Origin: an uncultured Lachnospiraceae bacterium
Lineage (GTDB): Bacteria; Bacillota; Clostridia; Lachnospirales; Lachnospiraceae
Assembly: GCA_910579395.1 (NCBI GenBank)
Contig: CAJTUC010000010.1
Location: 308-64,307, forward strand
Reading direction: 5' to 3'
DNA length: 64,000 nucleotides
Below, piece by piece: positions 42,808-52,515 of this stretch (position 1 is its first letter; each line of letters starts with the position of its first letter). Below the pieces are notes generated by a model. That model was not told where the DNA came from and ran no database searches. It saw only the letters and a program-made list of their open reading frames with translations. Made by a program: the position numbers and the translations under genes.

Positions 42808-42877
42808 GCTAACCCCCATGCCACCGATTTGCAACATCTCCAATCAATGCGGAAAATGCTCTCTGACATTCACAGCA

Positions 42878-44029
42878 TCACATTAAACTAACCATTTCAG
42901 ATATCATATCCGTTAACCAGAGAATTTTGGTCTCTACTTTATCCAGAATTTTTTGTTCCACTACAATCGTATTCTCACCTTTTAAGACGGCAATAATAAA
43001 AGCATCCACTTTCTCCATATCATCATCCGGTGTTTTCAGCATAATATCCGTGTTAATATAACGTGCATTTCTGTCAATGATATAGCTGACCTCCATACCG
43101 CTATTTTGCAATTCCGCAAGCAGATGCCGCCCCAAATGCCCATACCCATAAATCGCAATACGATATAGTTTCCGCGCCTTTAAATAATCACAAATAGACT
43201 GCCCATGCTCTCTGACAGTCATCCAATCACTCAATACACGGAACAACCTCTTACATTTTTCATTGTCCTTTAATCTCTTTCGCTGCACATTTCTCGCCGC
43301 GTTCGCCAGTTTCTCAAGTTCCTGCCCTTTCAACAGACCGCATCTTCCAACAATCCCTACAACTTCATTTTCAGACTCCGCCATCTTTATACTGTCTGTT
43401 GACGCATTGTTATAATGAAGTTTGTGCTCAAACAAAACCTCATTATTGGCTTTAAATACCTTTCCCTCACACAGCATACAAATCCACAATAACCAATCAT
43501 CCGCTCCTGCTACACGCATGATATTTTCTTTCCAAATATCCGAGATAGATGTCTTTCGTATCAATACCTGCCCGGGAGATAATATCATGCACTGTTCAAA
43601 CAGCATACATTCTTTCGTGAATACATGTTCCAACGGGCAATCAACATCATAATACATATGCCCATCGTGCAGTACATTACACACAATGGCATCCGCCCCG
43701 CCAATCAATGCAAGCTGCTTTGCCAGAAAACTTTTATGTATTGTATCATCCTGATCCAGAAATAAAACAAATTCACCTTTACAATATGAAAGTCCCCTTA
43801 CCCGGGCTCCATGAACCCCTCTGTTTCGCTCTGTATTGATTACCTGAATATCCATAATATCTGATTCAGGTTCCACATCAATCCGTATGTCCGGGTCATC
43901 ATTCACAAACAAAAGTTCCACATAATAACCCGGTATTTCCATGACCCCCTCTTCAATTTGCCTGACAAGTCCTTCGATATACTTTTGTCCACGATAAATC
44001 GGAACTATAATACTTACAGATTTTTGCAT
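42878..44029 (-). CDS. GT2 glycosyltransferase with C-terminal Rossmann-like module
   Basis: A 383-residue protein. The GT-A domain starts at once (VSIIVPIYRGQKYIEGLV), with VNDDPD, NRGVHGARVRGLSYCKGEF and LDQDD as the metal site, and GADDWLLW as the catalytic segment. The last about 120 residues (from LFRVLSDWMTVREHG through YRIAIYGYGHLGRH and YIIDRNARY) are homologous to the whole of the standalone 158-residue protein two genes upstream. ATG 44029 is preferred over extensions that run into the fucosyltransferase gene; the nearest good site, AGGAG, is somewhat far, so a TTG at 44044 is an alternative. Confidence 0.85.
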   Translation of the reverse strand: MQKSVSIIVPIYRGQKYIEGLVRQIEEGVMEIPGYYVELLFVNDDPDIRIDVEPESDIMDIQVINTERNRGVHGARVRGLSYCKGEFVLFLDQDDTIHKSFLAKQLALIGGADAIVCNVLHDGHMYYDVDCPLEHVFTKECMLFEQCMILSPGQVLIRKTSISDIWKENIMRVAGADDWLLWICMLCEGKVFKANNEVLFEHKLHYNNASTDSIKMAESENEVVGIVGRCGLLKGQELEKLANAARNVQRKRLKDNEKCKRLFRVLSDWMTVREHGQSICDYLKARKLYRIAIYGYGHLGRHLLAELQNSGMEVSYIIDRNARYINTDIMLKTPDDDMEKVDAFIIAVLKGENTIVVEQKILDKVETKILWLTDMISEMVSLM

Positions 44030-44084
44030 CTCTAATATGATCAATTCTCCTCGTATTTTTAATAATATGCTATAAAAGATAAAT

Positions 44085-44957
44085 CTAAATTCTAATCCAT
44101 TCATCCGGCATTATGTTAATCCCACGATACTTGCCGCTCCCTGAAAACCACCATTTCGGACCAACTACCAGTTTTGCATCACATTTATCAAGCCATGCTC
44201 CCCACCAGCTAAACGTACTGTTTGAAATAATATGATTTTTGCATTTGCTCATGATCAATAACTCTTCAAAATCCTGAAAACCTAGTTCCCGCGTCATGTA
44301 ATAACAATTATTCCCGAAATCCATATTATTTTTGGTCCAGCATATGTCATCGGAAAAAACAATCCAAAATGGGTTTTCTATATGGCCTTTCACGTATGTA
44401 ACAGCATTCTCATAATATATTTTAGGGAGACAATTGCCAATCTTACAATAATCTCCTCTACGTATATGAACAGAAACCGTGGCCTTTGATTTTAAAATTT
44501 CTCGCAGCTCGTTCGGTATCGCTATTCTTTTTTTGGGAAGCAAATCTTGTCTGATCTCGTTCTCAAATTCCTGAAAGTACTTAACATTTTGAAAAAACCC
44601 CTGTAAATACCAATTCCCCTTAATTCCCATTAATTGTTCTTTAAAATCAGGAACATCCTCTTCAAAAAATTTGAAAGGTAAAACATTTTTCATGGATAAA
44701 TGCACTAATACATTTTTAATGTTTTCATTCCAATTTAAAAAATAATCGCCCTGCTTTGCATCCCTGCATATAGGGAGTGTAACTCTAAAATGTTGTAAAC
44801 CACAGCTTCTTTTCTGCCGGTTTCCATCATTATGAACTGCACCCGTTTCCCTTATATCAAGGGCAACCTGCTGTCCTGTTCTCAATGCCAAGGCTTTCGC
44901 ATAAGCATATTGAAACAGCTGATTCCCGAGACCTTCCCATATACGAACAATTATCAT
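44085..44957 (-). CDS. GT11 alpha-1,2-fucosyltransferase
   Basis: A 290-residue glycosyltransferase of family 11, which transfers fucose from GDP-fucose, usually in alpha-1,2 linkage. Signature segments are WEGLGNQLFQYAYAKALA at the N-terminus, VSVHIRRGDYC (about 158-168) and IISNSTFSWWGAWL (about 237-250). AGGAATCATA precedes the ATG. No GDP-fucose synthesis genes are in the window. It follows the standalone Rossmann-like gene by 18 bp in the same operon. Confidence 0.93.
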   Translation of the reverse strand: MIIVRIWEGLGNQLFQYAYAKALALRTGQQVALDIRETGAVHNDGNRQKRSCGLQHFRVTLPICRDAKQGDYFLNWNENIKNVLVHLSMKNVLPFKFFEEDVPDFKEQLMGIKGNWYLQGFFQNVKYFQEFENEIRQDLLPKKRIAIPNELREILKSKATVSVHIRRGDYCKIGNCLPKIYYENAVTYVKGHIENPFWIVFSDDICWTKNNMDFGNNCYYMTRELGFQDFEELLIMSKCKNHIISNSTFSWWGAWLDKCDAKLVVGPKWWFSGSGKYRGINIMPDEWIRI

Positions 44958-44975
44958 TATGATTCCTGCGCCTTT

Positions 44976-45452
44976 CTATACTTCATATAAAATGTCCTCT
45001 AAAGAAAGAATAGGACATCCAATCTTTGTAGAGAGTTTTTCCTCTATCTCATCAAAAAAGGTGATTGCCGTCACAACGATCGCATCCACTTCTTCCAACT
45101 TCTCATCCATAGAGACAATATCTATATCCGCATAAATGGAATCAGCATTTTTATCAATACCATATGCAATCGTGATATCTGTATCTTTCAATTCTTTGAT
45201 CAAAGTCATTCCTGCATAACTCATACCATATATGGCAATCTTTTTGTAACCATTCTTTTCAAAATAAGATGCAAGATTTTTTCCTTCCTGTTTCACCTGT
45301 ACCCATTGATCCATCATACGGAACAATACCAGATGCTTGCTCGACATTGCTTTCGCCTTTGCGATATCTCTTCCTGTCACTTTTCCAACTGTACCTGCTC
45401 CAATTGCTGCACCTGTTAATGCTGATAAAATTGTCAATACTGGTTTGTTCAT
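44976..45452 (-). CDS. Standalone Rossmann-like 'IYGxG' module with N-terminal hydrophobic segment
   Basis: A 158-residue protein. A short hydrophobic stretch (about 4-23, Gly/Ala-rich) precedes a helix (HLVLFRMMDQWVQVKQEGKN) and the module KIAIYGMSYAGMTLIKELK, YGIDKNADSIYAD, DAIVVTAITFF. It matches the C-terminus of the neighbouring GT2 protein over its whole soluble part. The fold resembles NAD- or CoA-binding Rossmann domains, but substrate binding is unproven. AAGGAG precedes the ATG. It may be a partner protein for glycosyltransferases of the locus. Confidence 0.75.
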   Translation of the reverse strand: MNKPVLTILSALTGAAIGAGTVGKVTGRDIAKAKAMSSKHLVLFRMMDQWVQVKQEGKNLASYFEKNGYKKIAIYGMSYAGMTLIKELKDTDITIAYGIDKNADSIYADIDIVSMDEKLEEVDAIVVTAITFFDEIEEKLSTKIGCPILSLEDILYEV

Positions 45453-45519
45453 AAAAACTCTCTCCTTCCATTTTCATTTACAAATTTATTTTAAAGTTAA
45501 TATAAGACAGCTATTTCAT

Positions 45520-46569
45520 CTACTTCATAAAATGAAACAATCCATAGCGGTATTCTCCATTATGCCCATCGTTATCATAAGCATGAATATCTACGTTGTG
45601 TTCAATTCCCGCTTCCGTTGTACATGAAAATTCAATCAAATGAAGTTCAGAAAAGCACTCCAATACTGTCTGTGCATAAAAAACCCTATGTGCATTAAAT
45701 TCCACCCTCTCTCTTCCGATTGGTAATGAAATATACAACTGTCCCCCCTTCCGTAGCTTTTTCTGTATACTATCAAAACATTTAAAACATGAATCCGGGT
45801 CTATTGGGTCACCATATCTTCCCAATCCAAAATGTTCTATCGAACATAAAGCCGACATACTATCTATACTTTCATCCTCTATCTGATGAAGATTTGTCGC
45901 ATTATCCACAATCGTATGTAAATGTGCTACTTTTGCCGGAAATGGGCGAACATCAATCATCGTTACATCAATATTAGCTGCCAACAAATGCGCAATAAAT
46001 CCATCCAGCCGGGAACCAATATCAAAATGTTCCCTAATCCCCTGTGCAATAATTATGCGTGCTGCCCACAAATCCTGCCAAAAATAATTTCCAATCGTTC
46101 CTGCCGGTGCATATTTATCCCTTATTATAGGCCACATATTTTGTTTTTGTATTGCAAAATTATGCCTTTTATTTAATTGTATATAAGCTTCTATATCTGA
46201 TTGAATAAAAGAATTTTCAATCAAATTAAACTCAGCACAGTATATTGTATAATTTTTTTCAGATAGTATCGACTGAATAACAGCCTCATCTTTACATCCC
46301 ATCTGTTGCTTTACACCATGCAAAAATATCAGTTTTGATATATCAATTTTCAACTTCAGACACCAATCATAAACTTCTGCCGTATATGAGTTGGCAACTA
46401 TAATGTAATCATATTCTTTTGGCAATTCACGACTATCAAATACTGGCTTGTCCATATAGGTATCTACAGACTTGTTTGTTTCAATAAAGCCGATAATTTC
46501 ACCATTATACTGGTTATCTATAAATCTTTTTGCAAGATTTCCGGTTCCCCATATAAGCAATTTACTCAT
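45520..46569 (-). CDS. DUF268-family protein (methyltransferase-like) with N-terminal Rossmann-like module
   Basis: A 349-residue protein. Residues 1-85 are the locus module (KLLIWGTGNLAKRFIDNQY, GFIETNKSV, DYIIVANSYT). Residues about 175-345 match DUF268: HFDIGSRLDGFIAHLLA, VTMIDVRPFPA, SALCSIEHFGLGRYGDPIDPD, GQLYISLPIGRERVEFNAHR. DUF268 looks like a SAM-dependent methyltransferase but its substrate is unknown. AGGAG lies before the ATG. It probably modifies the surface glycan. Confidence 0.8.
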   Translation of the reverse strand: MSKLLIWGTGNLAKRFIDNQYNGEIIGFIETNKSVDTYMDKPVFDSRELPKEYDYIIVANSYTAEVYDWCLKLKIDISKLIFLHGVKQQMGCKDEAVIQSILSEKNYTIYCAEFNLIENSFIQSDIEAYIQLNKRHNFAIQKQNMWPIIRDKYAPAGTIGNYFWQDLWAARIIIAQGIREHFDIGSRLDGFIAHLLAANIDVTMIDVRPFPAKVAHLHTIVDNATNLHQIEDESIDSMSALCSIEHFGLGRYGDPIDPDSCFKCFDSIQKKLRKGGQLYISLPIGRERVEFNAHRVFYAQTVLECFSELHLIEFSCTTEAGIEHNVDIHAYDNDGHNGEYRYGLFHFMK

Positions 46570-46580
46570 TGTGTTTTCTC

Positions 46581-47564
46581 CTAATACCTCATAAAAAAGT
46601 GATTGTTCTTATTTAGTCCGTTATCGATAATCTTTATATCTTCGTAATGTTCTTTCCTTGCCAGTTTATTTATCTGCGCACATATAGCCACCTGCGATAC
46701 TCCTGCTACCAGACCAGAGCAGATAGATAAAGTATACATATCCCTTATCACTTCTAATCCAAGAAAATATTTATGATTTTTTCTTTCATCCTTGCTAAAC
46801 GCAACTGACTGATTTGTTTTGCTACGTTTAATATCATCATAAAAACAAATTTGTTCCCCATATCTTTTCATAAAATTATTTAAAATCCTAGTGTCATCTG
46901 TTGCAACAAATATTCTTGTGTACATTCCTTTTCTAAATAGCAGATCTATTTCATGAAAATATTCTTCTTCAGTTATATATACAGGATGGTCATGATATCC
47001 AGAACGAAAATCTGTTCCTCTTATATGAACCCCTAATATTTTTTCTCCCTCAATACTTAACCGCTTTATACCATTTGATATATATTCCCATGTAATTTGA
47101 TTAAATTGCATATATTTATTTACAATATATGCCATCATGTTCATATATCTCTTATTTACCTTATAATTGCTATATTTACCTGTAAGTACCAATTCAACCA
47201 TCTGTCTATGAACAATATCAGCATTAACCACATTTCTGCTGATTTTTGCATTTTGTACACTCACCGATGCCGGCTGCACAAAATAATACTCAAATGCATT
47301 ATTTGTTCCATTTACCTTCTTTTTCTCTTTATATTGAAAATCCGGGCCAGAATAAATCACGGGAATATAACCACATATATCCGCAAAATAAAGATATTCA
47401 ATCCAATAACGATACATAGCAAAAAAGCCAAGATTTCCATCATCCTCTGCAATATAATAGATTATTTTTTTCTGATTCAGCACTCCATAATGACTTATTT
47501 TTACCCGAAATATATCTTTTTCCGGACAATTCTCACTCTTAAATAAATTCCTTAAACATGCCAT
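46581..47564 (-). CDS. O-fucosyltransferase-like glycosyltransferase (HIRGTD motif)
   Basis: A 327-residue protein with a GVHIRGTDFRSG motif (about 178-189), IFVATDDTRILNNF and SGLVAGVSQVA, the pattern shared by NodZ/FUT8-type and O-fucosyltransferases of the GT-B fold. The N-terminal part begins with IIYYIAEDDGNLGFFAMYRYWIEY split over a short basic region. GDP-fucose use is suggested by family, not proven. The gene is AT-rich. GAGG lies rather far (about 14 nt) from the ATG. Confidence 0.72.
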   Translation of the reverse strand: MACLRNLFKSENCPEKDIFRVKISHYGVLNQKKIIYYIAEDDGNLGFFAMYRYWIEYLYFADICGYIPVIYSGPDFQYKEKKKVNGTNNAFEYYFVQPASVSVQNAKISRNVVNADIVHRQMVELVLTGKYSNYKVNKRYMNMMAYIVNKYMQFNQITWEYISNGIKRLSIEGEKILGVHIRGTDFRSGYHDHPVYITEEEYFHEIDLLFRKGMYTRIFVATDDTRILNNFMKRYGEQICFYDDIKRSKTNQSVAFSKDERKNHKYFLGLEVIRDMYTLSICSGLVAGVSQVAICAQINKLARKEHYEDIKIIDNGLNKNNHFFMRY

Positions 47565-47625
47565 TTGAATTCGTCTTTCCTCAATCTTATTTTATTCTAC
47601 TAACACATCAATAATCAAAACAAGC

Positions 47626-48774
47626 CTAAATCTCTTTCATTATCCTTTGAAACTTCCTAATAAACGATTCTATTGTCCATCTCTTAATCTGCCGTTCTCC
47701 CTTTTTAATCATCTCCTGTCTCAGATTTCCATCAGTCCACAATTTTCTCACACATTCCGCTATCTCTTCCGGAGAGTCTGGGTCAAATAAAAGACCGGCA
47801 TCCCCCACCTGTTCATGCATCGCATATTTATTTGATACAGCGGTCGGACAGCCTAACGCCATCGCTTCAAGGGGCGGGATGTTTGTTGGTCCAAAATAAG
47901 ACGGCATAATAAGGCCGACTGCATGTCTATATAGATAGATCATATTTCCATTACTCACAAATCCTTTAATCGTGATATAGTCAGTCAACCCGTGTTCTGA
48001 AATATATTGCTCAATTTTTTTCCTGTAATTTTTCTCAGAACCTACTAAAATAAGATGAATATCAGGAATGTCCTTTACAAGCAAATCTATTGCCTTAATT
48101 AAATTCATATGATTTTTATGCTGCCAAAACTGCGCCGGATAAAATACATATCTGAGTGGAGTATCTATAAATTCTTCTTCACCTTCCATAACATAACTTG
48201 GAATCACATACGGAAGGCTGATGACATGCGGCAGGTCTCTGCGCATATAATTTGAATAAGACTCTATGAATTGTCTCTTTCCAGTTTGAGAATCAACTAA
48301 AACGCACCAGGCATACCTTGCTTTAGATGAAAAAAACAGTTCCCGTTCCTTATATTCTTTTTTGACCTCCGGAAATCTTCCCTCATAACGATGCATCAAA
48401 TCATGAACGGGCACTATTACTTTTGTGTTAATATTAGGAATAAAAACTCCCTGCGTTGTGCATAAAACAGCATCTATTCTCTCTCTACGAAATCTTTTCC
48501 CAAATTCAGTCATATACATCGTATATATTCGTGAAAATGCAGGGTATTTGATATGGCGTTCTTGCTCGTTCTCAGTAAAAGAAGGCCATGACATATCCAA
48601 AATCTTAACTTTATGTTCTCTGCACCATTTTCTCCAATACTGGTTACAGCAAATTGCCGCAAATTCCACATTACCATCACTTTTTTCCAAACACTTCATT
48701 AATGTGAGTGCATATTGATGCTCTCCACCCCATTTCGGATCCGTGCATAACATAACAGCAATTTTCTTATTCAT
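47626..48774 (-). CDS. GT4 glycosyltransferase
   Basis: A 382-residue GT-B glycosyltransferase of family 4. It shows MLCTDPKWGGEHQYALTLMK at the acceptor domain, RYVFYPAQFWQHKNHMNLIKA at the start of the nucleotide-sugar domain, LVGSEKNYRKKIEQYI, and MPSYFGPTNIPPLEAMALG as the ExxxxxE-like site. The ATG at 48774 follows GAGGAG by 4 nt and lies 13 bp after the upstream stop; a longer ORF overlaps the methyltransferase gene and is rejected. Confidence 0.9.
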   Translation of the reverse strand: MNKKIAVMLCTDPKWGGEHQYALTLMKCLEKSDGNVEFAAICCNQYWRKWCREHKVKILDMSWPSFTENEQERHIKYPAFSRIYTMYMTEFGKRFRRERIDAVLCTTQGVFIPNINTKVIVPVHDLMHRYEGRFPEVKKEYKERELFFSSKARYAWCVLVDSQTGKRQFIESYSNYMRRDLPHVISLPYVIPSYVMEGEEEFIDTPLRYVFYPAQFWQHKNHMNLIKAIDLLVKDIPDIHLILVGSEKNYRKKIEQYISEHGLTDYITIKGFVSNGNMIYLYRHAVGLIMPSYFGPTNIPPLEAMALGCPTAVSNKYAMHEQVGDAGLLFDPDSPEEIAECVRKLWTDGNLRQEMIKKGERQIKRWTIESFIRKFQRIMKEI

Positions 48775-48787
48775 ATTACTCCTCTTA

Positions 48788-49546
48788 TCAGACTGCTGTG
48801 GCGATAAAATAACTTGTCCACGAATTATAATTTGTTTCTTCAAGTGACAGACAATCTATATTATCAACCAATTCAAATCCTGCTTCTTTAAGTAAAATTT
48901 CAAGTTCCGGCCTGAAAAAATACCGCATATTATGCTCTTCATTGATTGTCCTTGTATCGCCAGACTTCTTATTTATTACAAAGACTTCATAGCAGACATC
49001 CACCACATTTTCTTTATCGTGCATGACTGGTCTCGCAATTCTAACCAACCGATTCTGCCCGTCCTCTATCTCTTTAACTCTTACGGTCGGTTTATCACTC
49101 AACACCCCCGGCCCATACCAAACATCAAACAAGAATATACCGCCTTTATATAACGCTTTTCTTGCAGTACATAAAGCTGCCAATATATCCTGATTTCTGT
49201 TTTGATAACTCATAACATGAAACAGTGAAATAACAGCATCGTATTTTGATTCCGGCTCATAACCTTTTATATCCGCCACAGAAAAGCTTATGTCCATTCC
49301 CTCTTTCTCTGTATTTTGCTGTGCAATCTCAATCATGAGTGGGCTCATATCAATTCCTGTACACTGATATCCCAGTCTGGTAAGTTCAATATCGTGTCTT
49401 CCGGTTCCGCACCCATAATTAATGACTTTATCAATATCTTTCCCATATTTTTTTAACAGACTATCCACCTGTAAAGCTTCGGCTCTATAGTCTTTATCCT
49501 GATAAAACGCATTATAATAATATGCATAATCTTTAAATACTTCCAT
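48788..49546 (-). CDS. Class I SAM-dependent methyltransferase
   Basis: A 252-residue enzyme with the SAM motif VINYGCGTGRHDIELTRLG (about 41-59), GIDMSPLMIEIA, the acidic VADIKGYEPESKYDAVISLFHV segment and YKGGIFLFDVW. Its target is probably a sugar or sugar nucleotide of the glycan, judged only from neighbours. It lies in the middle of the minus-strand operon, 14 bp before the GT4 gene. Confidence 0.9.
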   Translation of the reverse strand: MEVFKDYAYYYNAFYQDKDYRAEALQVDSLLKKYGKDIDKVINYGCGTGRHDIELTRLGYQCTGIDMSPLMIEIAQQNTEKEGMDISFSVADIKGYEPESKYDAVISLFHVMSYQNRNQDILAALCTARKALYKGGIFLFDVWYGPGVLSDKPTVRVKEIEDGQNRLVRIARPVMHDKENVVDVCYEVFVINKKSGDTRTINEEHNMRYFFRPELEILLKEAGFELVDNIDCLSLEETNYNSWTSYFIATAV

Positions 49547-49618
49547 ATATTTATTTTTCCTCTCCGCTCAAAATACTACAAATAACAAATATTTTTTATC
49601 GTTGCAGCTGCCTCCTTC

Positions 49619-50080
49619 TCAGCGATATGGCTCCAGGTTTCTGTTCGTTCTATAAACCACTTCACTTTCACTCACGCCAACGAACCGCTTCTTGTCCTCT
49701 TCCCCCGCATATGGTCCCTGCTTTACCTCTATCATCTCCACTTCCTCCAATGCCTGAAAACCATGACCTCCTGAAACTAACAATATAACATCACCCGCTC
49801 GCAAATCCCTGCTTTCCAGATAGTCTTCGTATTCATCATAAAAATCTACCCGTAAAATACCTTTCTTAATAAAAAGCACTTCCTGAGTCATCACTACATT
49901 CCTGTGAACAAGATTATGTACATGAGCATCTATCACTTTCCCCGCTGGATGATGCATATAAGCTACCTGCTGGGAATAGGCACTTGGCGTGATAAAATCT
50001 ACCCCTTCACAAGAATAATCATTACGAATAATCATTGCCAACAACTTATTTTTTTTCTTTACTTCTTCAATCTGTCCCAT
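49619..50080 (-). CDS. Cupin-fold protein
   Basis: A 153-residue single-domain cupin. The first motif reads HPAGKVIDAHVHNLVHRNVV, then EVLFIKKGILRVDFYDEY and DVILLVSGGHGFQALEEVEM, with His residues placed for metal binding. It recalls WbuC-like cupins of O-antigen loci and sugar isomerase cupins, but the substrate is not clear. AAGGAG lies before the ATG. It is placed directly after the aminotransferase gene in transcription order. Confidence 0.78.
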   Translation of the reverse strand: MGQIEEVKKKNKLLAMIIRNDYSCEGVDFITPSAYSQQVAYMHHPAGKVIDAHVHNLVHRNVVMTQEVLFIKKGILRVDFYDEYEDYLESRDLRAGDVILLVSGGHGFQALEEVEMIEVKQGPYAGEEDKKRFVGVSESEVVYRTNRNLEPYR

Positions 50081-50119
50081 TGCGTTCTCCTTCTACACAT
50101 TCCATACTGTTTTGTATTA

Positions 50120-51250
50120 TTACCTAATCGATATCCTCTCCATAACTTTCTCCACTCCCGCGACCACCCGGTCCATCTGTTCCATAGTCAGCGCCAAGCC
50201 ACTTGGAATGTAAAATCCCTTCCTTGCCAGATACTCCGCCTGCGCATATCTCTCACCAGAAAACAATCCCGCCTGCTGATACACCGGCTGTTCATGCATA
50301 CACCAGAAAAATGTTCGCGAACCGATTCCCTCCTCTGCCAACAATTTCTGCATCGTTCTATTATCAGCCTCAACACGCTCTTCCAAAACAATACCATATA
50401 CCCAATAGATATTGTCCGCATACTCTGTTCTTTCAATCGGGAGTATCAGGCCCTTCAAATGTCTAAGCTGTTCTGTATAATACTTCCCCATTGCTCGCTT
50501 GCGTTCTACAAACTCATCCAGTCTCTCAAGCTGTGCCAGTCCGACTGCCGCCTGTAAATTCGTAAAACGGTAATTGTCACTAATCTCATCATGCACATAA
50601 CGGACATCCTGCCTGAAACAGAGGTTCCTGAGCATCCTGCACCGCTCTGCAAGTTCCTCATCATCAGTCATAATCATCCCGCCTTCTCCTGTTGTGATAT
50701 GCTTATTGGGATAAAAACTAAAAGTACTGATATCTCCGAAACTCCCACAAGGCTTCCCATGATAAGTCTGCCCATGCATCTCAGCCGCATCTTCTATGAC
50801 TTTCAAATCATATTTCTTTGCCAGTTCAAGAATCTTGTCCACATCTACCGGAAGTCCATATAAATGAACAATCATAATAGCTTTCGTCTTAGGCGTTATC
50901 TTTTCCTCAATTTCGTCTACATTCATATTCCATGAATGTATGTCGCTGTCAACCAATACTGGAACTGCTCCCAGCTTGGTCACTGCCATGGCGCATGATA
51001 TGATTGTAAAGGTCGGCATGATAACCTGGTCTCCCTCGCCGATTCCGAGAGCCTGCACTGCTACTTCGAGCGCTGCCGTTCCGTTAGACACAGAAATCCC
51101 ATATTTCCGTCCTGCTGCTGCGCTCATCTTTTTTTCAAATTCTTTAACAAAAGGTCCTTCCGAAGAAATCCAACCTGTATCAATACACTCACACAGATAT
51201 TTTTTTTCGTTTCCATTTAATAAAGGCTCGTTTACTGGTATAAATTCCAT
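50120..51250 (-). CDS. DegT/DnrJ/EryC1 sugar aminotransferase (perosamine-synthase-like)
   Basis: A 376-residue PLP-dependent enzyme that aminates a nucleotide-linked keto-sugar. SNGTAALEVAVQALG binds the cofactor phosphate, VIEDAAEMHGQ carries the Asp, and FSFYPNKHITTGEGGM holds the Schiff-base lysine (about residue 184). The start PVNEPLLNGNEKKYL resembles GDP-perosamine synthases and PglE. The product would be an amino sugar for the glycan, fitting the Fuc4NAc-type transferase in the same locus. Confidence 0.9.
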   Translation of the reverse strand: MEFIPVNEPLLNGNEKKYLCECIDTGWISSEGPFVKEFEKKMSAAAGRKYGISVSNGTAALEVAVQALGIGEGDQVIMPTFTIISCAMAVTKLGAVPVLVDSDIHSWNMNVDEIEEKITPKTKAIMIVHLYGLPVDVDKILELAKKYDLKVIEDAAEMHGQTYHGKPCGSFGDISTFSFYPNKHITTGEGGMIMTDDEELAERCRMLRNLCFRQDVRYVHDEISDNYRFTNLQAAVGLAQLERLDEFVERKRAMGKYYTEQLRHLKGLILPIERTEYADNIYWVYGIVLEERVEADNRTMQKLLAEEGIGSRTFFWCMHEQPVYQQAGLFSGERYAQAEYLARKGFYIPSGLALTMEQMDRVVAGVEKVMERISIR

Positions 51251-51278
51251 ACAGCATCTCTATCCCCCATCTTTTTGA

Positions 51279-52391
51279 TTATTTTAACAATTCTTGAATA
51301 TACTCATTAAGCTGCTCTGCTTTATTCTTATAAGTATAATTTGCCAAGGTTTTCTTTTGCCCTGCAATTGCAGTTTCTTTCGCTTTCTCTGGATTTTCTA
51401 ATAGCCATTTTGCCTTTTCCACCATATCTTCCATCGATTGATACACTACTATTTCACTATCAACATCAAAAATTTCTGCGTTTTCATTTCTATAATCCGT
51501 AAGCAGGCAGCTTCCAAGTCCGGTAACTTCAAACATTCTTACATTACCTGCACTCCCAACACTATCCCATATACTAGGAGCATGCATATTTACACATACA
51601 TTATATTGGTTTAAAGCTGAATAATAATCCAATCCAAATAAACTTGCTTTTCTACTTTTCTCAACTTTATTAATTATATTTAAATACCTTTCATCTGCCT
51701 GTGTTTGATTATATATATCTCCATAAAAAGCATATGGCACATTCGACTCTCCTAATATATCCAGCATATCCAGTCTATTATTATGTGCATATTCCCCTAT
51801 CACTATGCTTCCTGAAAAACAAACCTCATTTTTTCTTTCAGTGTCAGGTAATTTATCTAGAATCTTAGGTTCAAAAGCATGTCTAAGCAAATATGCCGGT
51901 ATGCCGCAATTTCTCATCATATTTACGAAACTTTTACTGCCAGTATAAACCTGATCATATAAAGAAACATTTTGTTTAAACCTATCGTCTAATGTTGTAA
52001 AGTGGAAACCTACCAATTTGTTTATTGTATGTACATATGTCTTTATAATCTTTGTCTCTTCTTTTGTAAACCTAGACATATCTGATATTAAAATAATATC
52101 AGGTGCAAATTCTTTTATCTGCATTAATAAAATATCAAAATATGATGTGCTTTTATATTCAGAACCCCATTTATCCTGCAAATTCCTGTTATTATAAAAT
52201 ATCACTTTAGACTCTATTCCCAATTTCTTTAACTGTGCATGGATAAAATTTGATTCTGCAAAACCATCCTCAACCAACATAAAAAATAATTCTTCATAAG
52301 ATAATGTTTCTATATCCTTATGAGCATTATAGAATCTTCTCAGGTATTGATCATATTGCGAACTTATTTCTAAAAGTTTATACTGTCTCAT
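51279..52391 (-). CDS. CgeB-like glycosyltransferase
   Basis: A 370-residue GT-B protein of the CgeB / glycosyl-transferase 1-2 type. Segments are DIILISDMSRFTKEET, VCFSGSIVIGEYAHNNRLDML, and SVGSAGNVRMFEVTGLGSCLL followed by VDSEIVVYQSMEDM, which is the family C-terminus. I start at ATG 52391, with GGAG 9 nt before it, giving MRQYKLLEISSQY. The frame stays open to a GTG at 52538 that overlaps the deacetylase gene; those 49 extra residues do not resemble the family. Confidence 0.78.
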   Translation of the reverse strand: MRQYKLLEISSQYDQYLRRFYNAHKDIETLSYEELFFMLVEDGFAESNFIHAQLKKLGIESKVIFYNNRNLQDKWGSEYKSTSYFDILLMQIKEFAPDIILISDMSRFTKEETKIIKTYVHTINKLVGFHFTTLDDRFKQNVSLYDQVYTGSKSFVNMMRNCGIPAYLLRHAFEPKILDKLPDTERKNEVCFSGSIVIGEYAHNNRLDMLDILGESNVPYAFYGDIYNQTQADERYLNIINKVEKSRKASLFGLDYYSALNQYNVCVNMHAPSIWDSVGSAGNVRMFEVTGLGSCLLTDYRNENAEIFDVDSEIVVYQSMEDMVEKAKWLLENPEKAKETAIAGQKKTLANYTYKNKAEQLNEYIQELLK

Positions 52392-52515
52392 TTTTTTATT
52401 CTCCATTTTTAACGGTTTTGTATCTGTAACATCCGGAATATCTTCCCTACTCAAATACATATGCACTGGTAAAAGACCATACTTATCTACGGCCCGCCTT
52501 CTTCCTCTAGGTTTT

